Program-made: the position numbers and the translations under genes | Notes under the pieces: model-generated | Databases searched by the model: none | What the model saw: the letters and a program-made list of their open reading frames with translations, nothing else | What the model was told of the DNA's origin: nothing | Shown here: one piece after another, positions 30,876 through 39,310 of the stretch | Position numbering within the stretch: the first letter of the stretch is position 1 | Layout: every line of letters starts with the position of its first letter | Source of the DNA: an uncultured Clostridia bacterium | GTDB taxonomy: Bacteria > Bacillota > Clostridia > Lachnospirales > Lachnospiraceae | Direction of reading: 5' to 3' | DNA length: 64,000 nucleotides | NCBI GenBank assembly: GCA_947643415.1 | Contig: CANRWA010000005.1 | Coordinates: 1 to 64,000 of the forward strand

Positions 30876-31739
30876 TCAAGCTTTACCTACAGAACCAAAT
30901 AATTCCATTTTTTCTTTCACAGTAGCCTTAATGGCTTCTGTACCAGGCGCCAGGAGCTTACGTGGGTCAAAGCCTTTTCCCTCTTTGTCCTTACCATCTT
31001 CGATATATTTGCGGGTTGCTTCCTGGAAAGAAAGCTGGCACTCTGTATTTACGTTGATCTTGGAAACACCAAGAGAAATTGCTTTCTGGATCATGTCTGC
31101 CGGAATACCTGTACCACCATGAAGAACAAGCGGCATAGAACCTGTCTTCTGCTGAACTGCATCCAGTGTCTCAAAACTCAGGCCTGCCCAATTATCTGGA
31201 TATTTACCGTGAATATTCCCGATACCGGCGGCCAGCATCGTCACGCCAAGGTCTGCGATCATCTTGCACTCATCCGGATCCGCACACTCTCCGGCACCGA
31301 CAACACCATCCTCTTCACCACCGATGGAGCCAACCTCTGCCTCGATAGACATTCCTTTTTCCTTACAAATGGCAACCAGTTCCTTTGTCTTCTCTACATT
31401 TTCCTCAATAGGATAATGGGAACCATCAAACATAATAGAGGAAAAACCGGCCTCGATACAAGCTTTTGCCCCCTCATAACTGCCGTGATCCAGGTGCAGG
31501 GCAACCGGTACTGTGATATTCAGTTCCTCAAGCATGCCATTTACCATGCCCACAACTGTCTTGTACCCACACATATACTTGCCAGCACCCTCTGATACAC
31601 CAAGAATTACCGGGGAATTCAGTTCCTGCGCAGTGAGCAGGATCGCCTTAGTCCACTCCAGATTGTTGATATTGAACTGGCCTACTGCATATCTGCCAGC
31701 TTTCGCTTTTGTGAGCATTTCTTCTGCTGATACTAACAT
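30876..31739 (-). CDS. fba: Class II fructose-1,6-bisphosphate aldolase
   Basis: MLVSAEEMLTKAKAGRYAVGQFNINNLEWTKAIL...VALHLDHGSYEGAKACIEAGFSSIMFDGSHYP. Confidence 0.97.
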   Translation of the reverse strand: MLVSAEEMLTKAKAGRYAVGQFNINNLEWTKAILLTAQELNSPVILGVSEGAGKYMCGYKTVVGMVNGMLEELNITVPVALHLDHGSYEGAKACIEAGFSSIMFDGSHYPIEENVEKTKELVAICKEKGMSIEAEVGSIGGEEDGVVGAGECADPDECKMIADLGVTMLAAGIGNIHGKYPDNWAGLSFETLDAVQQKTGSMPLVLHGGTGIPADMIQKAISLGVSKINVNTECQLSFQEATRKYIEDGKDKEGKGFDPRKLLAPGTEAIKATVKEKMELFGSVGKA

Positions 31740-31790
31740 ATTCCTATCCTCCATATCATTTTAGTATAATTTTCAGACCAGCCAAAAATC

Positions 31791-31815
31791 TGTGTATCAA
31801 ATAGATTGATACACA
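31791..31815. promoter_or_regulatory. Perfect palindrome upstream of fba (candidate operator or comFB terminator)
   Basis: tgtgtatcaa-ataga-ttgatacaca; shares the half-site GTGTATCAA with the GntR operator at 27023-27063. Confidence 0.45.
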
Positions 31816-31830
31816 TGCCAGACCATGCCC

Positions 31831-32115
31831 TTATTGCTTTTTGTCATGGTTTGGATGCTGACCGATCATCTCAACTGCTTTGATAACGGCCGTCGTTATC
31901 TCCGCATCAGACTGTACAGAAAGAGAGTCAAATTTCTGGTATACTATCCCCTTTTCTGAGAGAACATACTTTGCCGGAAGCCGGTTCAGTGCATATGCTT
32001 CCATATCCCGCCGACACTGTTCGCATTGGCAGTATTGTTCCATCTGCGGCAGTACACTATTTAACTTTTGTTCCACACAATCCTCCATTACATTATGTAA
32101 TTCCTGCATACACAT
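31831..32115 (-). CDS. ComFB family (late competence development) protein
   Basis: ELHNVMEDCVEQKLNSVLPQMEQYCQCEQCRRDMEAYALNRLPAKYVLSEKG, with conserved Cys cluster. Confidence 0.88.
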   Translation of the reverse strand: MCMQELHNVMEDCVEQKLNSVLPQMEQYCQCEQCRRDMEAYALNRLPAKYVLSEKGIVYQKFDSLSVQSDAEITTAVIKAVEMIGQHPNHDKKQ

Positions 32116-32186
32116 ATCTCCTTTGTAGTCCTATATATATAATTGTATCACATTATTTCTTAAAAACAAAGTATTTCTTTCAAAAA

Positions 32187-32211
32187 AAGACCGTTTCCTA
32201 TGAAACGGTCT
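32187..32211 (-). terminator. Terminator of the tRNA cluster
   Basis: agaccgtttcataggaaacggtct followed by ttttttt on the minus strand after tRNA-Gln. Confidence 0.8.
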
Positions 32212-32215
32212 CCAC

Positions 32216-32286
32216 TGGGCTAGCGGGATTCGAACCCACGAATGCAGGAGTCAAAGTCCTGTGCCTTACCGCTTGGCGATAGCCCA
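32216..32286 (-). tRNA. tRNA-Gln (anticodon TTG)
   Basis: tgggctatcgccaagcggtaaggcacaggactTTGactcctgcattcgtgggttcgaatcccgctagccca cloverleaf. Confidence 0.95.
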
Positions 32287-32315
32287 TTATTTATATAATG
32301 GAAGAAAAAGCGCAA

Positions 32316-32407
32316 CTAGTACAGCGATTTTGCAATAACTGGACTATATTCGCAGACGAAGATTCAGACAAGAATATAGCCCGGTTAATTACAAATCGTT
32401 GTACTAG
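32316..32407. repeat. Long imperfect palindrome (36-nt arms) between tRNA-His and tRNA-Gln
   Basis: ctagtacagcgattttgcaataactggactatattc (32316-32351) vs reverse complement of 32372-32407 ctagtacaacgatttgtaattaaccgggctatattc. Confidence 0.85.
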
Positions 32408-32510
32408 CAAAGAATTCCACCATTCTTTCCGTGCGCTTCCATGCCCGCCACATACAGGCAGATCTTTCATAACCCAAATACCCTGCCACAAATAGCAGGG
32501 CATCTTCCAG

Positions 32511-32585
32511 GGTGGGTAATGGGATTCGAACCCACGGCCTTCAGAGCCACAATCTGACGCGCTAACCAACTGCGCTATACCCACC
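32511..32585 (-). tRNA. tRNA-His (anticodon GTG)
   Basis: ggtgggtatagcgcagttggttagcgcgtcagattGTGgctctgaaggccgtgggttcgaatcccattacccacc. Confidence 0.96.
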
Positions 32586-32619
32586 AGAACCAGAAAACAG
32601 ATATCCTGTTTCCTGTAAC

Positions 32620-32692
<73 letters not shown>

Positions 32693-32724
32693 ATAAGTAA
32701 AACGGGTAACATCCCCGCAAAGAA

Positions 32725-32794
32725 GCGGGTGATGGGAATCGAACCCACGTATCTAGCTTGGAAGGCTAGTGTTCTACCATTGAACTACACCCGC
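32725..32794 (-). tRNA. tRNA-Gly (anticodon TCC)
   Basis: gcgggtg...cacccgc acceptor, anticodon loop cttccaa. Confidence 0.95.
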
Positions 32795-32833
32795 AAATTT
32801 TTTATCTATATATGAAAGATTCTCGAATCAAAT

Positions 32834-32907
32834 CGGGGTGACAGGATTTGAACCTGCGGCCTCTTGATCCCAAATCAAGCGCTCTAGCCAAGCTGAGCCA
32901 CACCCCG
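32834..32907 (-). tRNA. tRNA-Pro (anticodon TGG)
   Basis: cggggtg...caccccg acceptor, anticodon loop tttggga. Confidence 0.95.
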
Positions 32908-32995
32908 CAATGGGTATTTATAATACCATTCTGCGTCCCACGCCGTGACGCAAAACCTATTATATTATAGAATTCTTCCATTGTCAACAAATTTC

Positions 32996-33886
32996 TTATG
33001 AAATTTCACCTTTTGAAAATTTCACCTTTATTTGAATCTGCCCAGCCCTGTATTCCGCCCCGATACTTCCTCCCATCTGCTCTGTCAGCGCTTTGGCAAT
33101 AGAAAGCCCCAGCCCGGTCGAATGAGAGGCATCCCTCACGGTATAAAAACGGTCAAAAAGCCTCCCCACCTGTACCTCATCCAGTCCAGTGGCGTGATTC
33201 GCAAACACTGTCTCACCCTCATCTGTCAGTGTGACAGCCAGATCCCCATCACTGTACTTTATGGCATTGCTAATGATATTTTCAAAAATGCGGGATACTG
33301 CCTTCCTGTCAAGATGGCGTATCACTTTTTGTTCTGGCATCCGGACATCGGGCACGATGCTGCGATCCCGGATCAGGGCATAAAAGTCTGACAGACACTC
33401 CTCCAGTGCATGGTTCAGCACCACCTCCTCATACTGCATTCCATAAGAAGGCGTCGTGGCGACAGCATAGCAAAAAAACTCATCCATCATCTGTTTCAGG
33501 ACTTCACTGCGTTCCCGGATCACCGCCAGGTAACGGGAAACCTCTTCTGATGTTTCCTCTGTCTCCAACAGGTCAAGATAACCACAAATCGCTGTCATGG
33601 GAGTCCGGAGATCATGGGAGATATTCGTGACCGCCTCCTTGAGTTCTCTGTCTCCCTGCTGAAAACGATGCCTCTCACTCCGCAATACACGAAGTTGTTC
33701 ATTGATACTTTCAGCCAGCCGGCGCATACAGCGGTCCCGGCTGGCAATATCAATGAGAGTATTCGTCTCTGTCTCTAGCCTGTCGCGAAATTCCTGCCCG
33801 ATCTCCCTGGCTGACCTGCGCATTAGATGAATCTTCAGGCTCAGTATCAACACAATGGCCGCAAGGGCAATGACGAGAATCCACAA
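32996..33886 (-). CDS. Sensor histidine kinase
   Basis: H-box VTNISHDLRTPMTAICGYLDLL; N-box FENIISNAIKYS; GLGLSIAKALTEQMGG. Confidence 0.95.
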   Translation of the reverse strand: MWILVIALAAIVLILSLKIHLMRRSAREIGQEFRDRLETETNTLIDIASRDRCMRRLAESINEQLRVLRSERHRFQQGDRELKEAVTNISHDLRTPMTAICGYLDLLETEETSEEVSRYLAVIRERSEVLKQMMDEFFCYAVATTPSYGMQYEEVVLNHALEECLSDFYALIRDRSIVPDVRMPEQKVIRHLDRKAVSRIFENIISNAIKYSDGDLAVTLTDEGETVFANHATGLDEVQVGRLFDRFYTVRDASHSTGLGLSIAKALTEQMGGSIGAEYRAGQIQIKVKFSKGEIS

Positions 33887-34729
33887 CTATTTCACATCCT
33901 TTTTCCTAAATACAAATATTCCTGCTGCTGTCACCACAATCATGATACTAAAGGAATACAGCACCATCCGCCTGGCATGCGATACATCGATCATCATGTA
34001 CTGATACATCTGGCAGCAGGGAAGAAATTCATCAAGAAATTCATATACTTTCCGCTTGGTTCCTCTTAAATAATTAGGATTTGGCTCCGCATCCACACGT
34101 TCCATCTCCCCCGAATCTGCCGTATAAGTGTATCCCTCAAACACCTCTGGTTCCTCCAGCCGCTGTTCGATATACATAGCAGAGAAAAACATGATGCAGA
34201 ACAGGATCAGACAGACACTGATCCCTGTCGTCCTGGACTGACAGAGCATACTGATCAGTGTAAATATGGCAGCGTAAGCCAGCATAGTAACCATACTGCC
34301 CACCAGCATAATGACGACTGTCTTTCCATCCATCAGAAAACCACCGAGAAGAGGGATTCCCAGCCCAAAGCCAGCAAGAAGGAAGGAGAGGAAACAAAGA
34401 AAAACCTCAGCCCCATGAACCACCAGACTGGACAGATAGACAGAACATCTTGTATGCCCGGCAATCAATTTGTTGCGTATCGTCCCGTCACTGTATTCTG
34501 TGCCGCCAAAGACACCACAGAAAAAAGCACATATGAATCCTATGATCATAGGATATCCATTCAGTATATAATCCAGATTTGCCTGCATATGTCTAGTCTG
34601 TACCATTTGATAACCGGCAATGGCAAACCACACCCCCAGTGCGAACATAAAGATCATTTCACCCCAGAAGAGCTTATTTTTCCACAGCCGTGAAAAACCG
34701 GCGCTTAACAATCTACTCATCCCTCTCAC
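33887..34729 (-). CDS. ABC-2 type permease
   Basis: Multi-TM protein, overlaps the ATPase gene; LLSAGFSRLWKNKLFWGEMIFMFALGVWFA. Confidence 0.88.
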   Translation of the reverse strand: MRGMSRLLSAGFSRLWKNKLFWGEMIFMFALGVWFAIAGYQMVQTRHMQANLDYILNGYPMIIGFICAFFCGVFGGTEYSDGTIRNKLIAGHTRCSVYLSSLVVHGAEVFLCFLSFLLAGFGLGIPLLGGFLMDGKTVVIMLVGSMVTMLAYAAIFTLISMLCQSRTTGISVCLILFCIMFFSAMYIEQRLEEPEVFEGYTYTADSGEMERVDAEPNPNYLRGTKRKVYEFLDEFLPCCQMYQYMMIDVSHARRMVLYSFSIMIVVTAAGIFVFRKKDVK

Positions 34730-35633
34730 CCCCGATCAGATTTACGAAATAACTCTCCAGGCTCTCATCCCTCTCCTGAAGCGACAGGATCTCGCAGTTC
34801 TCCTCTGCCAGGGCAAGCGCCATCTGTGTGATATTTATTTTGGCAAACACATCCGCCTGCTGACCAGACAGGACACTGTACTCCCATCCCTTACGGTCCA
34901 TCACCCGGATCAGGGCATTCAGATCCGAAACCTCCAGACGGGTGCATTTCCTGCACTCTGCTTCCAGCTCCCCTGCACTGATCTCCTTCACCATATGCCC
35001 CTTCTCGATAAAGCCATAATGCGTGGCAAGACGGGACAATTCATCCAGGATGTGGCTGGATATCAACACAGTGATTTGCTGTTCCCGGTTCAGCCTCAGG
35101 ATCAGTTCCCGTATCTCGATGATCCCCTGTGGGTCAAGACCATTGACTGGTTCATCCAGCACAAGAAAATCCGGATTTCCGGCAAGGGCAATGGCGATAC
35201 CCAGCCGCTGCCGCATACCCAGGGAAAAGTTCTTCACCTTCTTCTTTCCAGTATCCTGCAGCCCCACCATCTCCAGCAGTTCCGGAATCCCACTAAAGAA
35301 AGGAAGGCCCAGTATGCGGTACTGCACTTTGAGATTATCCTCCGCCGTCATATTCTGATAGAGGGATGGTGTCTCCACCACAGCCCCCATCCTGCGCCGG
35401 GACTGGCATATCTCCCTCTCTGTATCCGCCTTTCCATACAACACATATCCACCTGATGACGGCTCCTGCAGCCCGCAGATCAGCCGGATCAGAGTTGTCT
35501 TGCCTGCTCCGTTCCTGCCGACGAACCCATATACTGCTCCCTTAGGGACATGCATGGACAGCCCATCCAGGGCCTTAAAGTGCCTGTACTGCTTACTGAG
35601 GGCATCAACGGTTAAAACATATTCCATATCCAT
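34713..35633 (-). CDS. ABC transporter ATP-binding protein (BcrA/LanF-like)
   Basis: GFVGRNGAGKTTLIRLICGL, FSLGMRQRLGIAIALAGNPDFLVLDEPVNGLDPQGI. Confidence 0.96.
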   Translation of the reverse strand: MDMEYVLTVDALSKQYRHFKALDGLSMHVPKGAVYGFVGRNGAGKTTLIRLICGLQEPSSGGYVLYGKADTEREICQSRRRMGAVVETPSLYQNMTAEDNLKVQYRILGLPFFSGIPELLEMVGLQDTGKKKVKNFSLGMRQRLGIAIALAGNPDFLVLDEPVNGLDPQGIIEIRELILRLNREQQITVLISSHILDELSRLATHYGFIEKGHMVKEISAGELEAECRKCTRLEVSDLNALIRVMDRKGWEYSVLSGQQADVFAKINITQMALALAEENCEILSLQERDESLESYFVNLIGGERDE

Positions 35634-35709
35634 AACCTCCTTATCTCTTATGACATCATTATAATGAATGAAGGTTAAGAAAGCAGTTAAGAGAACGGTT
35701 AAGAAAAGG

Positions 35710-36378
35710 TTAAGAAAGATCCATCAGCTTAAAGCCGATCCCCCACACCGATTCAATGTAATCCTTATGTCCTGCATCCCGTAGTTTTTTCCGCAGATTA
35801 CTTATATGAACCTTCAGGGAACTTTCCATACAATCCGGCGTATCCTCACTGATCCGGTCCAACATAACAGATTTTGGGATCACCTGCGCCGGATTCTGCA
35901 TAAGGAGTTTCAGAATGGCATATTCTGTCCTGGTAAGCCGTATCTCCTGTTCTTCAATACAGACAGAATGGGAAACCGTATCCATCACGATATCATCATA
36001 ATACAGCCGCTCCGCTAATTCATTGGCGGATGCCTTTCTTAGCTGTACTGTGATCCTTGCCAGCAATTCCTTTGTGTCAAATGGTTTCGTCACATAGTCC
36101 GCTGCCCCATCAAGAAGCAGCTCCACCTTGTCTTTTACATCGGTTCTGGCACTGACAACGATCACTGGTATCCCTTTCAGTTCAGGGAGGATTTCCTCTC
36201 CCTTCCGTCCTGGCAGCATCAGGTCCAGCAACACAAGATCCGGCCTGCGCTCTGCCAGCACAAGAAGCGCCTCTGTCCCGGAATAGGCACGGCACACCCC
36301 ATATCCTTCCCGCACCAGCACTTCTTCCAGCATATTGCCGATATGGACATCATCATCTATGATCAAAATCATCTTCAT
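35710..36378 (-). CDS. Response regulator, OmpR/PhoB family
   Basis: ILIIDDDVHIGNMLEEVL...DLVLLDLMLPG...DYVTKPFDTKELLARI...winged-helix C-terminus. Confidence 0.96.
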   Translation of the reverse strand: MKMILIIDDDVHIGNMLEEVLVREGYGVCRAYSGTEALLVLAERRPDLVLLDLMLPGRKGEEILPELKGIPVIVVSARTDVKDKVELLLDGAADYVTKPFDTKELLARITVQLRKASANELAERLYYDDIVMDTVSHSVCIEEQEIRLTRTEYAILKLLMQNPAQVIPKSVMLDRISEDTPDCMESSLKVHISNLRKKLRDAGHKDYIESVWGIGFKLMDLS

Positions 36379-37424
36379 ATCTCATCCAGCGCCTCCAGAA
36401 GCCTGTCCATCTGTTCCTCTGTCCCAATAGATATCCTCAGATATTCCCGGATCCTCTCTCCACCGAAATGACGGACAAATATTTTTTTCTTACGGAGTTC
36501 ATTGAATAAATGCTCCCCTGATCTTTCCTTATGCCTGACGAATAAGAAATTCGTCAGGGAGTCCAGGCAGATAAATCCCCTTTTTTCCAGCTCTGCCTTT
36601 ATGCGGTCCCTTGTAGTTATAATCTTATCCAGACAAGACCGGAAATATCCCTCATCTTCCAGCGATGCTGTTCCCAGACAAATGGATTCCATCGTCATGG
36701 TATAAGAGTTAATGGATTCTTTCACGCTTGTGAGGGCCTGGATCAGTCTCTTACTCCCCATAGCAAAACCGATCCTCATACCGGCAAGGGAACGGGATTT
36801 GGAATAGGTACGGACGATAAGAAGATTCTCATACCGGTCCAGCAGCGGCAGTGCCGTATCACCTCCAAAGTCTACATAGGCTTCATCAACAATCACGATC
36901 ACATCCTGATTTGTCTGGATAATCTCTTCCAACTGGTCTAACGGCATACCGATAGAGGTAGGTGCATTGGGATTGGCAATGACAACCCCCCCATTTTCTC
37001 TCTGATAATCTTCCGGGCAAATACGGAAATGCGCATCCAGCGGCGGACATTCATATGGAATCCGGTAAACCTGTGCCCATACCGGATAGAAAGAATATGT
37101 CACATCAGGAAACAAGATCGGTTTTCCTGAATTAAAAAATGTCAGAAAGGCAAGTGACAGCACATCATCCGACCCCACACCCACAAATACCTGTCCTCTG
37201 TCCAATCCGTAATAATCCTCCAATGCATGTACGAGTTCCGTGGCACAAGGATCCGGATACAGGGCAAAACGTCCAATCTCCATCCCCCTGTGGGCCTCAA
37301 AGACCTTGGGAGACGGCGGATATGGATTTTCATTGGTATTTAGTTTGATGACATCCTTTTCCTGTGGCTGTTCACCTGGTACATAAGGTTCTACCTCTCT
37401 GATATTTTCTTCCCATTTATTCAT
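36375..37424 (-). CDS. hisC: Histidinol-phosphate aminotransferase-like PLP enzyme
   Basis: KLNTNENPYPPSPKV...FVGVGSDDVLSLAFL...ANPNAPTSIGM...IVDEAYVDFGG...RTYSKSRSLAGMRIGFAMG. Confidence 0.9.
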   Translation of the reverse strand: MNKWEENIREVEPYVPGEQPQEKDVIKLNTNENPYPPSPKVFEAHRGMEIGRFALYPDPCATELVHALEDYYGLDRGQVFVGVGSDDVLSLAFLTFFNSGKPILFPDVTYSFYPVWAQVYRIPYECPPLDAHFRICPEDYQRENGGVVIANPNAPTSIGMPLDQLEEIIQTNQDVIVIVDEAYVDFGGDTALPLLDRYENLLIVRTYSKSRSLAGMRIGFAMGSKRLIQALTSVKESINSYTMTMESICLGTASLEDEGYFRSCLDKIITTRDRIKAELEKRGFICLDSLTNFLFVRHKERSGEHLFNELRKKKIFVRHFGGERIREYLRISIGTEEQMDRLLEALDEI

Positions 37425-37508
37425 ATGTTCCCTCCATTCGCGCACGCCTTCTGCGCACAAACTTCCATACTTCTGCTTTCTTAAATTTACTCCATTCCCC
37501 CTCTTCTG

Positions 37509-39164
37509 TCAATAGTCCGTAATGCTCGCATAAGCATCCACAATGCCAAATCCCCATTCCGTATTGGGAACAGGAACACCACGGGGAACAGCACCCTGTA
37601 TGAACATCTCCCGCATTGTGATACCCGTGATCCCATTTCTTCCACCGTGCTCCATAAATAATGCCCCAATTCCCGTGGCCAGTGCCGCAGCCACACTAGT
37701 TCCCGTCATAGTGCCATACCGTCCCCGTGGATATGGTCCTGTCAACTCCACTCCCGGTGCCACAACATCCGGTTTGACCTCCCCCACTGTGGTAAATCCC
37801 CGTCCTGCCTGCAGGTACAGGGCACCATTGGAAGAGTCATAAGCTGATATGGTAATCATATTTTTCCCTGTGCCGGGATTGCATATTGTATAATCAGGAT
37901 TTGGCTCCAGAAAGACTACCTCATGTTCCAGAAACTGTTTGATGGGAAGCCACATATGAAAACCTGGTTCGTCTGTCTCAAAATGGGTCTGTATCTTCCA
38001 TATGCCGCTCTTTGGCTGGATAAAGCGGAACACCACCACCTGTTCTCTCGTCTGTCCCTGTGACACACCAAAATAAATCTCAATCTCCGTATTTTCCTGG
38101 GGAAAGCGGTGCACCTGCCTCACCCCGGACACCGCCCGGACACCGTTGAATTCCTCTCCTCCCGGCGAAATAACATCCAGGGTAAGCCTGCCGGGAGTCG
38201 CCCACCAAAGCTGCGCCATAAATCCCTTCATGTCTCGTTCCACATTAATATTAATCGTCTCATCCCTTTGGCGGATCCTGTGATGATGCCTGGCATTTCC
38301 CTCATTCCCCGCGCAGGTGAAAATAGATATTCCCTGATAAGTCATATATCGGTCCATCATCACCGACAGATTGCTGGCACCGCTGTGATTTCCCATACTG
38401 GTCCCCATACCGACGCAGATTACAATGGGCCGGTTCTCCACCTTCGCCACCTCCAGCAGATACATGATCCCCGCCATGATATCATTTTCCTGATACGCCA
38501 GCACACCATCCGGAATTCCATAATAGTCCCGGTACGCCTGCTTTGCCTGCTTGCATTTGACAACAACCAGTTCCGAAAGGGGCGCCACCCCAGAGAACTC
38601 AGCACTCCGATTCTCATTTCCCGCCGCCACCCCCGCAAGAAATGTCCCATGTCCCGATTCATCCCTCTCTGGAACAACAGAATAGGGATCCTCACTCCGC
38701 AGTGCCTGATCCAACTGTTCTCTGCGGTACTCCCGCCCATACTGAAAGCGCCCCGCCCCTTCGCCGTCCTGTACCGTCTGATCCCATATGGATAGGATAC
38801 GGCTTGTATTATCCGCATTCCGGAACGTCTCATGAGTGTAGTCGATCCCGGTATCAACCATTCCCACCAGGACACCGCTGCCATACAGATCCACATAGGG
38901 CTGTCTTCGGATCCGCAATACACCGCTTGCTTCCAGTGCCTCTTCACTCATCAGCCCATATACATTGGGGATAGCAGAAAATCCATATTTTTCTATCATT
39001 TCACTTCCTACCGACGGAAGTTCCTGATAGATCACGGCCTGAAGCGAGTCCAGGCGTATATAACAATCCGGGTTGTAAAATTCCTGTATATAAGTTTCTC
39101 CTCCATAATTTCCAATAATGTAATCCAGAGCAGTCTCTGAATATATAACTTCCTGACAGGGCAT
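37509..39164 (-). CDS. S8 family (Csp-like) subtilisin-type peptidase, intact triad
   Basis: VGMVDTGIDYTHETF (D), DESGHGTFLAGVAAG (H), MTGTSVAAALATGIGAL (S). Confidence 0.93.
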   Translation of the reverse strand: MPCQEVIYSETALDYIIGNYGGETYIQEFYNPDCYIRLDSLQAVIYQELPSVGSEMIEKYGFSAIPNVYGLMSEEALEASGVLRIRRQPYVDLYGSGVLVGMVDTGIDYTHETFRNADNTSRILSIWDQTVQDGEGAGRFQYGREYRREQLDQALRSEDPYSVVPERDESGHGTFLAGVAAGNENRSAEFSGVAPLSELVVVKCKQAKQAYRDYYGIPDGVLAYQENDIMAGIMYLLEVAKVENRPIVICVGMGTSMGNHSGASNLSVMMDRYMTYQGISIFTCAGNEGNARHHHRIRQRDETININVERDMKGFMAQLWWATPGRLTLDVISPGGEEFNGVRAVSGVRQVHRFPQENTEIEIYFGVSQGQTREQVVVFRFIQPKSGIWKIQTHFETDEPGFHMWLPIKQFLEHEVVFLEPNPDYTICNPGTGKNMITISAYDSSNGALYLQAGRGFTTVGEVKPDVVAPGVELTGPYPRGRYGTMTGTSVAAALATGIGALFMEHGGRNGITGITMREMFIQGAVPRGVPVPNTEWGFGIVDAYASITDY

Positions 39165-39169
39165 AAAAA

Positions 39170-39206
39170 ATCCTCCTGCGTTTTCTATTAATTTACGCAG
39201 GAGGAT
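39170..39206 (-). terminator. Hairpin downstream of ptsI overlapping the RBS of the S8 peptidase gene
   Basis: Perfect 12-bp repeat atcctcctgcgt (39170-39181) / acgcaggaggat (39195-39206); on the minus strand followed by tttttt and then the S8 ATG (39164). Confidence 0.8.
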
Positions 39207-39310
39207 ATGGTGCCGTGACTATTGTATTCTTTCCCAATGTAAAAACTGCCGCCCTGGTCGTGTCTGAAACAACCAGAACAGCAGCCCTTATCTCACAATA
39301 TAATTCCGGC

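Noticed and set aside
32298-32495. 65-aa plus-strand ORF MEEKAQLVQRFCNNW
   Set aside because: Derived from the palindrome between tRNA genes; mirrored similarity on both strands shows it is a structural artefact.
34620-35456. 278-aa plus-strand ORF antisense to the ABC ATPase
   Set aside because: Minus strand encodes clear Walker motifs; plus frame has no domain signature.
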